From assembly GCF_001039355.2 (NCBI RefSeq), contig NW_019774325.1:390963-451018 (forward strand): a DNA stretch of 60,056 nt, read 5' to 3'. The notes below the pieces were generated by a model. That model made no database searches and was not told the DNA's origin. It saw nothing but the letters and a program-made list of their open reading frames with translations. The DNA comes from Lingula anatina (lineage: Eukaryota > Brachiopoda > Lingulata > Lingulida > Lingulidae). Position numbers and translations under genes: made by a program. Below are positions 11,364-27,499 of the stretch, piece by piece (the first letter of the stretch is position 1; the number at the start of each line of letters is the position of its first letter).

Positions 11364-12598
11364 AATACATACATTTAATTATAGACAAAGTTTTATTGAG
11401 CCGTGTCCATGGCGGCCGGAAGTTTTTTAGCCCCCCCCCCCCCCCTATTTTTCTGGTTATTAGGCTTGGTGGTCAAATAATCACAGTGATAAAGATCATC
11501 CCTTTTGTGTAACTTCTCTATCAACACCCTTTGGCAGAATGATACACTATTTATGTCTCTTTGATCTAAGCTGATGTAAGAAATAGGATATGTCATTTAA
11601 AAGATTGGAACAAACTCAAGTGTGATGTTCGAAATTTGGCCGATGATGGCCGCATTTGTTGGAAGTCCCATTAATAATAAAAAGTAAAGCATATTATTAT
11701 TAAACATTTAATAATGTTGATAAATGATATAAACATTATGTGGGCTGAATGATACACTATTATATAAGTGCGTAAATTAAATCCAGGAAACTTGAGAACG
11801 TCAACTTCATCAGTACTCAGTATATATAAAATTTGCATTACATGTACAACCTTTGCAGATGATATACAAGCTCAAAAACATTTAAACGCTGTTTTCATTT
11901 ATTCGTTAATTTTGATAAACTTCTCCTAAGAAGATATCCCATAGTTATTGAATTTTTTTTTCTTTTTGAAGTATATACAGTGTAATGTACTCGGGGATCG
12001 TAATGAGTGTCACTACTAGGCTCCACTATGAGACCAAGTGGTGTAAGTTAAAAATGCTCAAAAGATGTCCTCATCTACAATGAGTTTCCCACATACATAA
12101 TTAGTTAATTGTTATCGCAGTCGGTAGCTCCATCTAGCGGTGTAATGTTTTAAACACTATAATGTTAATAGAATACCCCCTTCGCAGACTGTGGCACAGC
12201 ATTTAACTGCTGGCCGAAAATGTTGTAGAAATATTTATCCCTGAACATTATTTTTAGTCTCTTCTTCACATATACGGAGGCATTTCTCTCTGATCCGTGA
12301 ACATTTCTTTACCCAAAACATCGCAACGAAAGTGTTACGTAGGGTCAATGCAAACGTTCAGAGATCGGTATAATATGCACCTTAAATCTGTGTTTTGTGA
12401 AATATTGTAAAGTGACGTGCACTTAACTAAGCGGGTCAGCAACGAAAGTTAATCGATTGCTTTTACTAATATATAACGCTCTTCAGCTTATTCACGGTAG
12501 CTAGTCATCAGCAGTTTGGGATAACAACAGTTTTCATATAAAAAAGAACGATGGTAAATAAAGCAAAGGCACCACGTTCTGACATATAAAACAACCAA
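11364..12598. other. Region downstream of the TLR gene
   Basis: No second gene seen. It holds a poly-C run (11432-11446) next to GGCGGCCGGAAGT, then AT-rich sequence. The 3' untranslated region of the TLR, transcribed leftwards from 12598, should lie here. A TTTATT motif near 11898 could be a distant poly-A signal on the minus strand. Confidence 0.5.
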
Positions 12599-15391
12599 TC
12601 AATTATCTTTTGGCCTGGTATCCAACAAGGCAAGCTTCAGTCTTTTCCAGAAAATGTCCCTTTTGCGCAGCCACAGTTCTGGCCAATAAAGACATTGGCA
12701 ATGTCGCATCATAATCCCCATAGGCTGCGGTAGTTCGGTTTTATCAAAACGTTCTTCAAATATGAAAATAACCGAGCGAATGTTTCCTTCAGACAGCTTG
12801 GTCTTGGCCAAATTCAGTTCAAAATCACAATCATCGCTTTCCAGAAAGTTTTGAGTAATCCAGAAAATGACACTGTAACTGCCGTCCATGGCTCCTTCAA
12901 CACTTTCTACAATAGAGTTGCCGGGAAGGAAATTGCGCTCATGGATACAAAGGCGAAAATTGAATTGCTCGTCATTTTCCAGATTTGGGATCAGCTCGGC
13001 AGCAACCCAGGCTGTATCCAATAAACAATAAGATACAAACGCGTCAAATATCTTCTCAAGGTTGATGTCATCATCTTGTGGTTTCTTAGTACAACATCGC
13101 CACCCGAACCTGACGACCAAAGCGAATCTAATGTCCCATCTTGCATAGTAAACAATACCAGCTATAAAACACATGAATAGTACCACCCCAAGGATACTGA
13201 CCGCCACTTTCGTCGTGTTGTTATCACACTGCCACCAGTCAGGTTTAAATTCAGTTATTTTAATTTTGTGTTTTGAAGCACCACCAAAGCAAAACTCTTC
13301 TGAGTCCTTCTTGTTATCACACTCCCACCAGTCAGGTTTGAATTCAGTTATTTTAATTTTGTGTTTTGTAGCACCACCAAAGCAAATCTCTTCTAAGTCC
13401 TCCTTGTTAAATCTTTCAAAATATTGCTGAAACCACCGTATATTGCAGTCACAGATTAACTTATTGCCACCCATACGAAGTACACGTAATGATACTAAGC
13501 CATCGAAGGCGACTTCTTGGATGTTGGATATGAAATTAGCGAAGAGTGTCAAGGTGTGGAGTTGATTCAAGTTTCTGAATAGTCCCTTGGGAATAGTCTG
13601 CAGTTTGTTTCTTGACAGATGTAGAGTTCTAAGACGCACCATAGAGTCAAACATTCCCACTGGAAGTTCTGAGAAACAGTTACTACTTAAATCTAAATAT
13701 GTTACATTGTGAAGGGATTGAAACATAACGAGGAGTGTTGGGGCATTGGTAAGACACAGCCTGTTACGATACATGTGTAACTGTCGAATATTTGGCATTG
13801 TTTTGAAGTAATCTGCGCTCTGTATATCACAATGTAGGTATGCATCGTTTCTGGACAGGTTTAAATTCTGTAATTGTTGTAAATCTTCAAGCTTTAACTT
13901 TTTCAAATTGAAGGAGGAATACGGTACTCCATTGAGTTCATTGACTGTAAGCTCCTTCAAAGACGACAAGTTTTTGAAAACATATGTAATTCCTTTTGCT
14001 TTATTAGGCCTAAACTCCAAGCTCCTTATAGTTGAATGATCCCCCACGTAATAACGCATTGGCTTACGCGACTTAAAGTAATCCAACTTATTTACAAAAC
14101 GGAGTTCAGTTAAGTGTGGACATACCCTTAATGTACCAACAAGAATATTTGTATCCAGATTGTTGTAACTAAAATCTATCTTTTTAATCGTGTTTCTGAG
14201 GGGCTTTAAAGCAGCTACTAGTGAAAAGGGCTGGATCCCACAATTATCTAATTCTAAATCGGTAAGATTGGTCAGGAATTGAAAAGTTAACGGTTGCATA
14301 CGACCTAAATGATTCTGTCCAATATCTAATTTTCTTAGAGATGCATTTCGAAAGTAACAGAATGTATTCGGATCTAGTTTATCAAAGAATAAGCCTATAC
14401 GTCGCGCATTCAAGGTAGAAATTCTACTCTTCCTTAAACTATAGGTAAAATTCTGAAATCCTTTGCAGCTAACTGGCCGCAGTGCAGTTTTGCAAAGAGG
14501 ATTAAAGGAAATGGAAAGTTCCCCGATATTCTTTATGTCTGTAAAAGTGTTGTCACATATCTGTGTTATGTTGTTCCGTCCCACATCCAGACTGAATTGG
14601 TCAGACACTGACAGTGGTTGAAAATCTGCTCTACATAACTTCGAAATTCGATTGTAAGACAAATCCAGAAAAATTTTTTCACGACAGATGGTTGAAATGT
14701 TAATGCGGCAATCGTTTATTTTGTTATTATCCAGATAGACACTACTTATTCCAGGGCTGTTGAACACTGCTTCTGGAATATGCTTGAATTTGTTGTGTGA
14801 CAGATGCAACTTTTTAAGATCAATATTTGTGGCAAAAGTTCCATTTTCGATGTACTGCAATCCAATTCCCTTCAAAATAATACACTGTAAACGTTGCAGC
14901 CCTTCAAAGAGAGATACTGGAAGCGATGGTCCAAATATGCCTTTATTTGAGGACAGATTGATACTCCTGAGAGACTTCAGCGGCCTAAAGATTTGTTCAG
15001 GTGGATTAAGTAGATGGTTACTATTCAAATTCAAGACTTCTAAAAGGTCAAGACCGTAAAACGCGTCCTTATCCAAATATGTTATATTGCATCCTCCAAG
15101 ATACAAGATTCTCAGTTTCGACAAGAACTGAAATTGTTTATCATGTATGTGCCTGAAATCATTAGTCCAGAAATCAGCAACAGTTGTAGTAATCGGGAGA
15201 TCAGCTGGAAATGCTCGTAGATGTCGTCGCCTGCAGTTTACAAGTGTATCGTTTCTTGGTCCATGGTCCACTTGGATGACACACTTGTGGGTTGCAATTG
15301 TTGTCGTTTTCCCCGACATGGCCGCCCAAAGGGAAACCAAGATGCATGCATGTATGAGTAAGTATCTCGTGTGAAGACTGACTCTAGTCAT
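12599..15391 (-). CDS. Toll-like receptor, single exon, 930 residues
   Basis: An innate immune type I membrane receptor. A hydrophobic signal peptide (about 9-26) leads into a leucine-rich-repeat ectodomain with many LxxLxLxxN units from about residue 80 to 640, among them LRILYLGGCNITYLDKDAF and LRTLHLSRNKLQTIPKGLF. A C-terminal cap begins NKLICDCNIRWFQQYF. One transmembrane helix spans about 729-751, and a cytoplasmic TIR domain runs from about 781 to 922. The TIR shows box 1 FDAFVSY, a BB-loop RLCIHERNFLPGNSI with the conserved PG, and a box 3-like FW near the end, so signalling through TIR adaptors is expected. The frame is intact without introns, common for molluscan TLRs. The cap contains a 31-residue tandem duplication. 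The first ATG gives the signal peptide and is preferred. The ligand is not predictable. Confidence 0.93.
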   Translation of the reverse strand: MTRVSLHTRYLLIHACILVSLWAAMSGKTTTIATHKCVIQVDHGPRNDTLVNCRRRHLRAFPADLPITTTVADFWTNDFRHIHDKQFQFLSKLRILYLGGCNITYLDKDAFYGLDLLEVLNLNSNHLLNPPEQIFRPLKSLRSINLSSNKGIFGPSLPVSLFEGLQRLQCIILKGIGLQYIENGTFATNIDLKKLHLSHNKFKHIPEAVFNSPGISSVYLDNNKINDCRINISTICREKIFLDLSYNRISKLCRADFQPLSVSDQFSLDVGRNNITQICDNTFTDIKNIGELSISFNPLCKTALRPVSCKGFQNFTYSLRKSRISTLNARRIGLFFDKLDPNTFCYFRNASLRKLDIGQNHLGRMQPLTFQFLTNLTDLELDNCGIQPFSLVAALKPLRNTIKKIDFSYNNLDTNILVGTLRVCPHLTELRFVNKLDYFKSRKPMRYYVGDHSTIRSLEFRPNKAKGITYVFKNLSSLKELTVNELNGVPYSSFNLKKLKLEDLQQLQNLNLSRNDAYLHCDIQSADYFKTMPNIRQLHMYRNRLCLTNAPTLLVMFQSLHNVTYLDLSSNCFSELPVGMFDSMVRLRTLHLSRNKLQTIPKGLFRNLNQLHTLTLFANFISNIQEVAFDGLVSLRVLRMGGNKLICDCNIRWFQQYFERFNKEDLEEICFGGATKHKIKITEFKPDWWECDNKKDSEEFCFGGASKHKIKITEFKPDWWQCDNNTTKVAVSILGVVLFMCFIAGIVYYARWDIRFALVVRFGWRCCTKKPQDDDINLEKIFDAFVSYCLLDTAWVAAELIPNLENDEQFNFRLCIHERNFLPGNSIVESVEGAMDGSYSVIFWITQNFLESDDCDFELNLAKTKLSEGNIRSVIFIFEERFDKTELPQPMGIMMRHCQCLYWPELWLRKRDIFWKRLKLALLDTRPKDN
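13221..13406 (-). repeat. 93-bp in-frame tandem duplication inside the TLR
   Basis: Two adjacent 93-base units differing at a few bases. They encode CFGGATKHKIKITEFKPDWW then ECDN, and CFGGASKHKIKITEFKPDWW then QCDN. Each carries the two cysteines and paired tryptophans of the end of the LRR C-terminal cap, placing an extra half-cap directly before the membrane helix. Confidence 0.9.
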
Positions 15392-15921
15392 TGTTATGCT
15401 GAAAGTGAAACAAATATGTCCAAGTGAACGTCATTTGTTTTAATTTCCAGATAATATATCAGAAGTAATATTTTTAAATAATGTTTTAGTAGAATTTAAA
15501 TGCAACACAACAGAGCTACGGTTGGCCAAAAAATCAAAAGGGAGAGAGAAAATCAACAGAAACTCACCGTTCTATGAAGGATATATGAAGAAGAGCGAGT
15601 TTTTTTCCCCTGTAGGTGCAAATTTTACGTAACTCAACAACTGGTTTGATCAGTAATTCCAAATGAAATATTCGAGCCAAAAATACATAAATAAGGCGTA
15701 CCTCAGTCGATTTCCTCACAAACTGTCTAAAACTGTTTTGTCGGGAGCGAAAATGATTCTCAGTTTAGTGCTACAAATGCTTTTAAAGTAACTTCCCTTT
15801 CCTATCCTCTTTTATCATGTGATAGCAGGGGTATACTATGAAATTGGACGCGCTGTGGTTTGGATTCAACTGAATTTCCGCCCACATTACTATTGCCAAA
15901 TGTTCTTTCTACCCTGAGTTT

Positions 15922-15990
15922 TAACTTGAAACAAACTTCCGCACTTGAAACGGCAAGGGTTGCTTTGGTGTAGAGGTTTGTTTCAAGTTA
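15922..15990. repeat. Perfect 15-bp inverted repeat, 39-base spacer
   Basis: TAACTTGAAACAAAC at 15922-15936 is exactly complementary to GTTTGTTTCAAGTTA at 15976-15990. Similarity extends outward through ACCCTGAG and CTCGGGGT with mismatches. It could form a hairpin and lies about 530 bases upstream of the TLR start. Confidence 0.7.
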
Positions 15991-16490
15991 TCTCTGAAGC
16001 TCGGGGTGGTTCTCTCCCGATAAGATAAACAATTTTTTCGCATCCACGTACATGTAAATGTTTCTCCAGCAGGACACGACTACGGCAGCGATATTCACTA
16101 TTCAGTGGTACCATGGAACCATATAGTGTCATGGTGGTACCAGCCACGAACAAGATAACTAAATCTGTTTTCAGAAATGCAATAAACGCAGGGTCAGCAA
16201 GTTAAATGTTGAGTCAAGGAGGTGTCGGGTGGGTCACCATCTTCTTAACTTGTCAAAATATACCAACATGTTGCAAATCAATATAAAGCTTATTTCAACA
16301 GTTATTTATTTTATATCCTTATCCTACATAACGCTTGTTCCTTATAATGCATGTTTACGTCATCGAGGTCAAAATCGTGTTTTTGTGAAGGTTACATTAA
16401 TAACTTTCACTTTTAGGAATTATTTCCTCATGATTTTTTATGCATGTAACTTATTTGCTCTTCTTCTTGTTTGTTAAAATATTCTAAGAC

Positions 16491-16613
16491 AACCCCTTTT
16501 GCCGGAAAAAGGTCCCCTCTTGGTAAAATTTTACCCTAGTACACAAAGGTTTCATCGTAAAATGTCCACTTTTTCAGAAAAAAACAAACCCTTTTGAAAT
16601 TCCTGTATACGGG
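16491..16613 (-). mobile_element. Degenerate MITE with CAGGCCCGTAGC-type end
   Basis: On the minus strand this reads CAGTCCCGTATACAGG, then a segment like AAAGGGTTTG, then CTGAAAAAGTGGACATTTTA, matching the interior of the elements at 548-708 and 25186-25364. One end is eroded. Confidence 0.55.
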
Positions 16614-17504
16614 ACTGAAGTGGGTGGGTTTATTCAAATTTTTAAAGGACATACGAACCGAGCATCGGTGGAGCGTGGAGTAACACATGTAAACCACTTC
16701 TACTAGATTCTTATATGACTCAAATAAATTTGACATGCCAAGGGATAAACTGAATAGATCACTCGATCAGCCATAAAAGGCCTTTAGACTGCTCCTTTCT
16801 TTAAATTTATGGTTGTAAATTTAACCTACTTCCGTGACCTACTTTCCTGCCCCATTGACATACAGCTTAGAATGCCAGCAGAAAAATAATCTGTTCAAAC
16901 ATCATTTTTGGGTAAAATCAAACAATGCCTTTTGGTAATTCTCTTAGTTATACTACTTGAAACTATATGCTGGCATTTGGTTGGTTTTTGTGACAAAAAA
17001 TTGACTCTGTATGCATCTTTAATATAGCTACTCGAGTTCCCTGGTCACCTGAATAAGCCAACACTACTTTGATGACTATAACGTACTAACCGTCACGTTC
17101 ACGCGAAATGTGATTTTCTTTCTTATAATGCATACAATAAGTATTTCAAAAGAAATACAAAGGCATTTTATTTTATTTTATTTTATTTATTTATTATTAT
17201 TATTATTTTTTTTTTTTTTTGAAAGGACGCCGAAATTGAGTTTGCACGACCACATGACCTGGAGCGTCATAGACGACCTTTGGTGAACAATAAAAGGGAA
17301 TTAAAGCATTTTAATGGGAGGTTTTTAGAGTATTGCTAACGAAGGCTACTGTTGACATAGATTTAAAACAACATCAAGAATAAATAACTGTTTTTTCCAC
17401 TTGTTCCTTTTTTATGTTTAATATTGTCAAATCAATTGAATAAAAACAAAGAATAAAAAAGAAATATCCGGGAGGTTGATGCTTAATTGGTTTACAGGGT
17501 GATG

Positions 17505-17840
17505 TTAAAGGGATAATAAATCTTCATTTTGGCCAAAAAATGAATTTCCCTGGAGATAAACAACAATTTTCCCATACTTACCAACGGTTAATGAATCCAT
17601 TTTACATTCAAAGATAGTCCCTTTTTTCTCTAATAAGTTTTTTTGTTATAATTTCTTAAGAGATTATAACATAGTACAGCTATCAATGCAGGTCACGTGG
17701 TCTAAAGACAAGCTCAGATATCAGAATAATGGCTATAACTGCCGTTTTTTTGTTAAACAGAATATATAATATTTCTGTGAGTTGTTCACAATTTTTTATT
17801 GTGAAATATAGATCTCATACGAAGAGTTATTATCCCTTTG
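17505..17840. mobile_element. TTAA-flanked MITE, copy 3 (reverse orientation)
   Basis: Starts TTAAAGGGATAATAAATCTT and ends AAGAGTTATTATCCCTTTGG. Its interior is the reverse complement of much of 9102-9394, including CCCATACTTACCAACGGTTA. The right TTAA is mutated. Confidence 0.8.
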
Positions 17841-18185
17841 GAGTCATCGTTATTTCTCCAACGCTCAGTATAATCATTCACGAACATTACATCAGAATAG
17901 GGTCTCCCAGTGACCTTGACACGGGATGACATTTTATTGTCAACTTAAAATGTTATAAGGATAATTAAGCTGTCGCCATGATTGCGCACACACGTGCACA
18001 TACACGCACACAGTCATGAAGAATTTGATGTGCACGCCACTGCTGTGCCTCGAATTTACACCCACTAGCCTTTCCCGCCTCTTTCGCGCTTGTATAATAC
18101 CCCTCCCACGCTCTCTCCTTCTATATCTTCCAAACGCTCACTTTTTCTCTCTTGCACTCTCTCTCTTGCTCTTGCTCTCCCCCCC

Positions 18186-18187
<2 letters not shown>

Positions 18188-18231
<44 letters not shown>
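18188..18231. repeat. CT dinucleotide microsatellite
   Basis: An uninterrupted CT run of about 20 units within a longer pyrimidine-rich stretch. Serine/leucine-rich open frames here are repeat translations. Confidence 0.9.
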
Positions 18232-19102
18232 ACAACTCCGCTAAATGTATCCGAAAACAGCACTTAAAGCATAAACCACGCAGCTTTCAGGCTCCTAAAT
18301 TAAGAACAAATAAATAGCATATTTCCACGCGCTGTGCTATTAAGTTATCTATGGTCGTGTGTAACACACTTTCTGTTAACAACAAATATACAAAAAAGGA
18401 AAGACATGGACACTACAAGTCTCGTTAAGGAAGTCTACCGTATTTCTTTGGGACCTTCCGCGTTTCAGTGAGGCGATCCATTAGACGAGCTCGGGGTTAT
18501 TTTAAGGGGCTTCCTTTTCTCTGTATTAACCTGGGAAAGTGGTGACAGGCTGTGAATTGGATCAACCTGTGATTCTAGTGGCTATGAATTATTCAACAGC
18601 AGCTTCGGCTGTTAGTCATGTAGGAAGAAAATCTATGTCGATTTTATTGCCCTCCACAGAGCTCAACACAATGTTACACCGCTGTCTCGTATGGGCGGAT
18701 AACATTTCGACGCCATAAAAAGATATGAATATCAACATAAAGCAACAAGCCGATTCGTGGCATTTCTTGCTGCAAATACAATATTAAACACACCATTCGC
18801 GTGTGACTATGATAAGATTAGATGGAAGTACTTATATAAATCAAGACGACTCAAGAAGCTTTAAGACTGGCCGATGCTTTTTTTAAAAAAATACCTTCAT
18901 TCTACACGTGAATTCACTATATAAAGGACCTTTTATTGCCATTGTCATCTTTCTTTGTCAAATATCATTTACATGCCTGGTATAAATGCACCAATTTTGT
19001 GCACGCAGACGCGGTGACATGTATTACAAATGTGGTAAGGCGAGCTGTGTCATGTGCAGCTGCTTGTCGACGAGGTTACTATGGGAAGATGGGGCTCTGC
19101 AG

Positions 19103-19128
19103 CCTATTTAGGCTATAACCATATAAGG
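19103..19128 (+). promoter_or_regulatory. Two CArG (SRF) boxes, copy A
   Basis: CCTATTTAGG (19103-19112) and CCATATAAGG (19119-19128) both match the serum response factor consensus CC(A/T)6GG exactly. They lie 150-175 bases before the actin ATG. Paired CArG boxes are a hallmark of actin promoters. Confidence 0.8.
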
Positions 19129-19262
19129 CAATGAAGAAAGCTGCCTTTCTGGGCGTGACAGGCTATTTCAATAAGCAGGCCACTGGCATCCTCACTATTT
19201 GCAACCGATCCCTACTGTACAGAGGTGCTTTTTAAGCTTCAGTTATTTTTTAACTCCGATAA

Positions 19263-19457
<195 letters not shown>

Positions 19458-19615
19458 TAAGTATAACGGTGAGAGCCACCTGTGCTAAGTAAAAAATTGA
19501 CCGGCCACGTTGCGTATTATCATCATGGTTGCAGATAGAGTAGATCGTTTTAGAAAACATTTATCTTTTAAAATAATGATTAATTAGGGATTCGGCCTAA
19601 AAAAAGAACGATTCA

Positions 19616-19657
<42 letters not shown>

Positions 19658-19658
19658 G
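19616..19658. repeat. ATT microsatellite in actin intron 1, copy A
   Basis: About 14 ATT units. Copies B (21250-21292) and C (23567-23613) have the same repeat. Copy C is followed by extra unique sequence. Confidence 0.9.
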
Positions 19659-20737
19659 ACCTGTATTAATACTAGCAATCAAATAACATGTCTTCTTCAA
19701 ACACTGAATATATCGGTCCTTGAATGGCTACCTCACTAGATTAATTAGGATGACTAGTCACTTGATTATGAATTATGAATCACAGCATATACATCAATTA
19801 ATATATTACTGCATATGAATTAAGTGAAATCGTCTGCAGACGCTGGCATTTACTGTCAGAAATGAAGCAATATTAACGGCAATTATACCATTGAAATAGC
19901 CATTATACTCAGTATGATCGACTACAATAACTGCTACCTGGGTATATTTATTAACAGATATTCACAGATTCATTGATGGTTTCCAGTATCAACAAGGCGG
20001 TGCAAATCGACAACGCCCCCTTTTTAGTCAGGCCCCGCCTTCCACAGCATTGCCGGGTGGGGCGGAGGGGGGGGGNTACCGTATTTCTTTGGGACCTTCC
20101 GCGTTTCAGTGAGGCGATCCATTAGACGAGCTCGGGGTTATTTTAAGGGGCTTCCTTTTCTCTGTATTAACCTGGGAAAGTGGTGACAGGCTGTGAATTG
20201 GATCAACCTGTGATTCTAGTGGCTATGAATTATTCAACAGCAGCTTCGGCTGTTAGTCATGTAGGAAGAAAATCTATGTCGATTTTATTGCCCTCCACAG
20301 AGCTCAACACAATGTTACACCGCTGTCTCGTATGGGCGGATAACATTTCGACGCCATAAAAAGATATGAATATCAACATAAAGCAACAAGCCGATTCGTG
20401 GCATTTCTTGCTGCAAATACAATATTAAACACACCATTCGCGTGTGACTATGATAAGATTAGATGGAAGTACTTATATAAATCAAGACGACTCAAGAAGC
20501 TTTAAGACTGGCCGATGCTTTTTTTAAATACCTTCATACTACATGTGAATTCACTATACAAAGGACTCTTTATTGTTATTGTCATCTTTCTTTGTGAAAT
20601 AGCGTTAACATGCTGGTTTAATGCACCATTTCAGGGCAGGCAGACGCGGTGACATGTATTACAAATGTGGTAAGGCGAGCTGCGTCATGTGCAGCTGCTT
20701 GTCGACGAGGTTACTATGGGAAGATGGGGCTCTGCAG

Positions 20738-20763
20738 CCTATTTAGGCTATAACCATATAAGG
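20738..20763 (+). promoter_or_regulatory. Two CArG (SRF) boxes, copy B
   Basis: CCTATTTAGG at 20738-20747 and CCATATAAGG at 20754-20763, with the same spacing to the actin ATG as in the other copies. Confidence 0.8.
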
Positions 20764-20897
20764 CAATGAAGAAAGCTGCCTTTCTGGGCGTGACAGGCTA
20801 TTTCAATAAGCAGGCCACTGGCATCCTCACTATTTGCAACCGATCCCTTCTGTACAGAGGTGCTTTTTAAGCTTCAGTTATTTTTTAACTCCGATAA

Positions 20898-21092
<195 letters not shown>

Positions 21093-21250
21093 TAAGTATA
21101 ACGGTGAGAGCCACCTGTGCTAAGTAAAAAATTGACCGGCCACGTTGCGTATTATCATCATGGTTGCAGATAGAGTAGATCGTTTTAGAAAACATTTATC
21201 TTTTAAAATAATGATTAATTAGGGATTCGGCCTAAAAAAAGAACGATTCA

Positions 21251-21292
<42 letters not shown>

Positions 21293-21948
21293 GACCTGTA
21301 TTAATACTAGCAATCAAATAACATGTCTTCTTCAAACACTGAATATATCGGTCCTTGAATGGCTACCTCACTAGATTAATTAGGATGACTAGTCACTTGA
21401 TTATGAATTATGAATCACAGCATATACATCAATTAATATATTACTGCATATGAATTAAGTGAAATCGTCTGCAGACGCTGGCATTTACTGTCAGAAATGA
21501 AGCAATATTAACGGCAATTATACCATTGAAATAGCCATTATACTCAGTATGATCGACTACAATAACTGCTACCTGGGTATATTTATTAACAGATATTCAC
21601 AGATTCATTGATGGTTTCCAGTATCAACAAGGCGGTGCAAATCGACAACGCCCCCTTTTTAGTCAGGCCCCGCCTTCCACAGCATTGCCGGGTGGGGCGG
21701 AGGGGGGGGGGCGGAGGGGGGTCGGTTGCTCAGTAAACTGTTTGTTTTTGTGGAGAATTGAATACACAAGAGGCACATACTCTCGAATGTAACAGAGTGA
21801 CGGGAAATATTTATTGAGACGTGCCTTGATATAAAATGTCATCCAATTTATAGAGAGTTAAATTGAGAAAATAGTTCAAATCATCCACATTGTGCCACTC
21901 GCTGCTTTTATTGCACTTTTGTGTTATAGATAATAGAAATCCTCTCTT

Positions 21949-21997
<49 letters not shown>

Positions 21998-22792
21998 GGG
22001 AGAGAGAAAGAGAGAGAGAGAGAGGGGTGGCAGGCGCACAGTAACCTTCCCATCTCTCAACCAAATTTTGCAGCATGTACACAATGTAAAAAAATAACAA
22101 CAAGATCCCAGCATTCTATGTCCATGAGAACATTACATGCCGAGTCACTTAAAGGTTAGCAGTATATGCGCCATGCGTCAAATCTTCTAGTTAACGCGAC
22201 CTTTCGCGACAGCAGTACAAAGTGCCGGTTGGTCTTTTACAAACCTGTGACCTATTTTGCTCGGTTTGCCTTTTATGGGAATATTCTGCAGTAGTAGGCT
22301 TGTTGTTGACAATGATGAGCACATTATCCGACAAGCGACATACCCCTAACCTCTGCAATATAATCCCTGGCGTCATATTAAACCTAGGTTTACCACAGTC
22401 GCGCTAGGTCCACTGAACCATTGTTTTTAACCTTCAGTTTAACGTTGATGAATATTGTATTGCTTTTGTTATAAATTAACATGTATAAAACCAGTTGTCG
22501 CATGTAGCTTCTGTCCGTTAGTAGCCCCGCGTGGCAGTATTATGACACAGACGGAAGGCATTTAGTTATAAAAGCTAGGAGCATACATAATGAACTGCTG
22601 TGTTAGTGGAGTGATGTGTGTACAACTCGTCGCTTGGTGGATGGGATGGCAGTTAAGAGGGTGGGCACTGAAATGACAGCCATTCAAGGACGCATACACT
22701 GTCCACCGACAAGGTGTGGGCGGGAGCTTTAGGGAGTGACTCTCTCTCTCTCTCTCTCAAACACATACACATACACACACACACACACACCA

Positions 22793-22833
22793 GACCCGTA
22801 GGCAGCAATTTCAGAGGGGGGGGGGGGGGGGGG
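22793..22833. mobile_element. Truncated left end of CAGACCCGTAG element
   Basis: CAGACCCGTAGGCAGCAATT and then poly-G up to the N at 22834. The full-length equivalent is at 25186-25364. The truncation is at the contig end, not biological. Confidence 0.7.
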
Positions 22834-23052
22834 NAAAAAAATACCTTCATTCTACACGTGAATTCACTATATAAAGGACCTTTTATTGCCATTGTCATCT
22901 TTCTTTGTCAAATATCATTTACATGCCTGGTATAAATGCACCAATTTTGTGCACGCAGACGCGGTGACATGTATTACAAATGTGGTAAGGCGAGCTGTGT
23001 CATGTGCAGCTGCTTGTCGACGAGGTTACTATGGGAAGATGGGGCTCTGCAG

Positions 23053-23078
23053 CCTATTTAGGCTATAACCATATAAGG
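23053..23078 (+). promoter_or_regulatory. Two CArG (SRF) boxes, copy C
   Basis: CCTATTTAGG at 23053-23062 and CCATATAAGG at 23069-23078, upstream of the exon 1 that is contiguous with exon 2. The copy C region begins at 22835 with AAAAAAATACCTTCATTCTA, so it lacks the more distal promoter seen in copies A and B. A TATATAAAGG motif at about 22868 is further upstream and may or may not be the core TATA box. Confidence 0.8.
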
Positions 23079-23212
23079 CAATGAAGAAAGCTGCCTTTCT
23101 GGGCGTGACAGGCTATTTCAATAAGCAGGCCACTGGCATCCTCACTATTTGCAACCGATCCCTACTGTACAGAGGTGCTTTTTAAGCTTCAGTTATTTTT
23201 TAACTCCGATAA

Positions 23213-27499
<4,287 letters not shown>

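Larger units (their letters stand above)
15392..18435. other. TLR upstream region and intergenic repeats
   Basis: The first kilobase should hold the TLR promoter on the minus strand; no clear TATA box was fixed. It includes a perfect 15-base inverted repeat (15922-15936 against 15976-15990). A degenerate reversed copy of the CAGGCCCGTAGC element lies at about 16491-16613. AT-rich sequence with TTTTA and TTA repeats occupies 17160-17220. A TTAA-flanked MITE is at 17505-17840. Pyrimidine-rich DNA with a CT microsatellite spans 18100-18231. No gene seen. Confidence 0.55.

Noticed and set aside
11404-11420. CATGGCGGCCGGAAGT as a second YY1/ETS promoter
   Set aside because: It lies next to a poly-C run and a MITE with no exon or other promoter motif nearby; chance or repeat origin is more likely.
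18016-18317. Serine/leucine-rich frames at CT microsatellites (also near 24257, 25135, 36925, 43431)
   Set aside because: Dinucleotide repeats keep several frames open without coding function.
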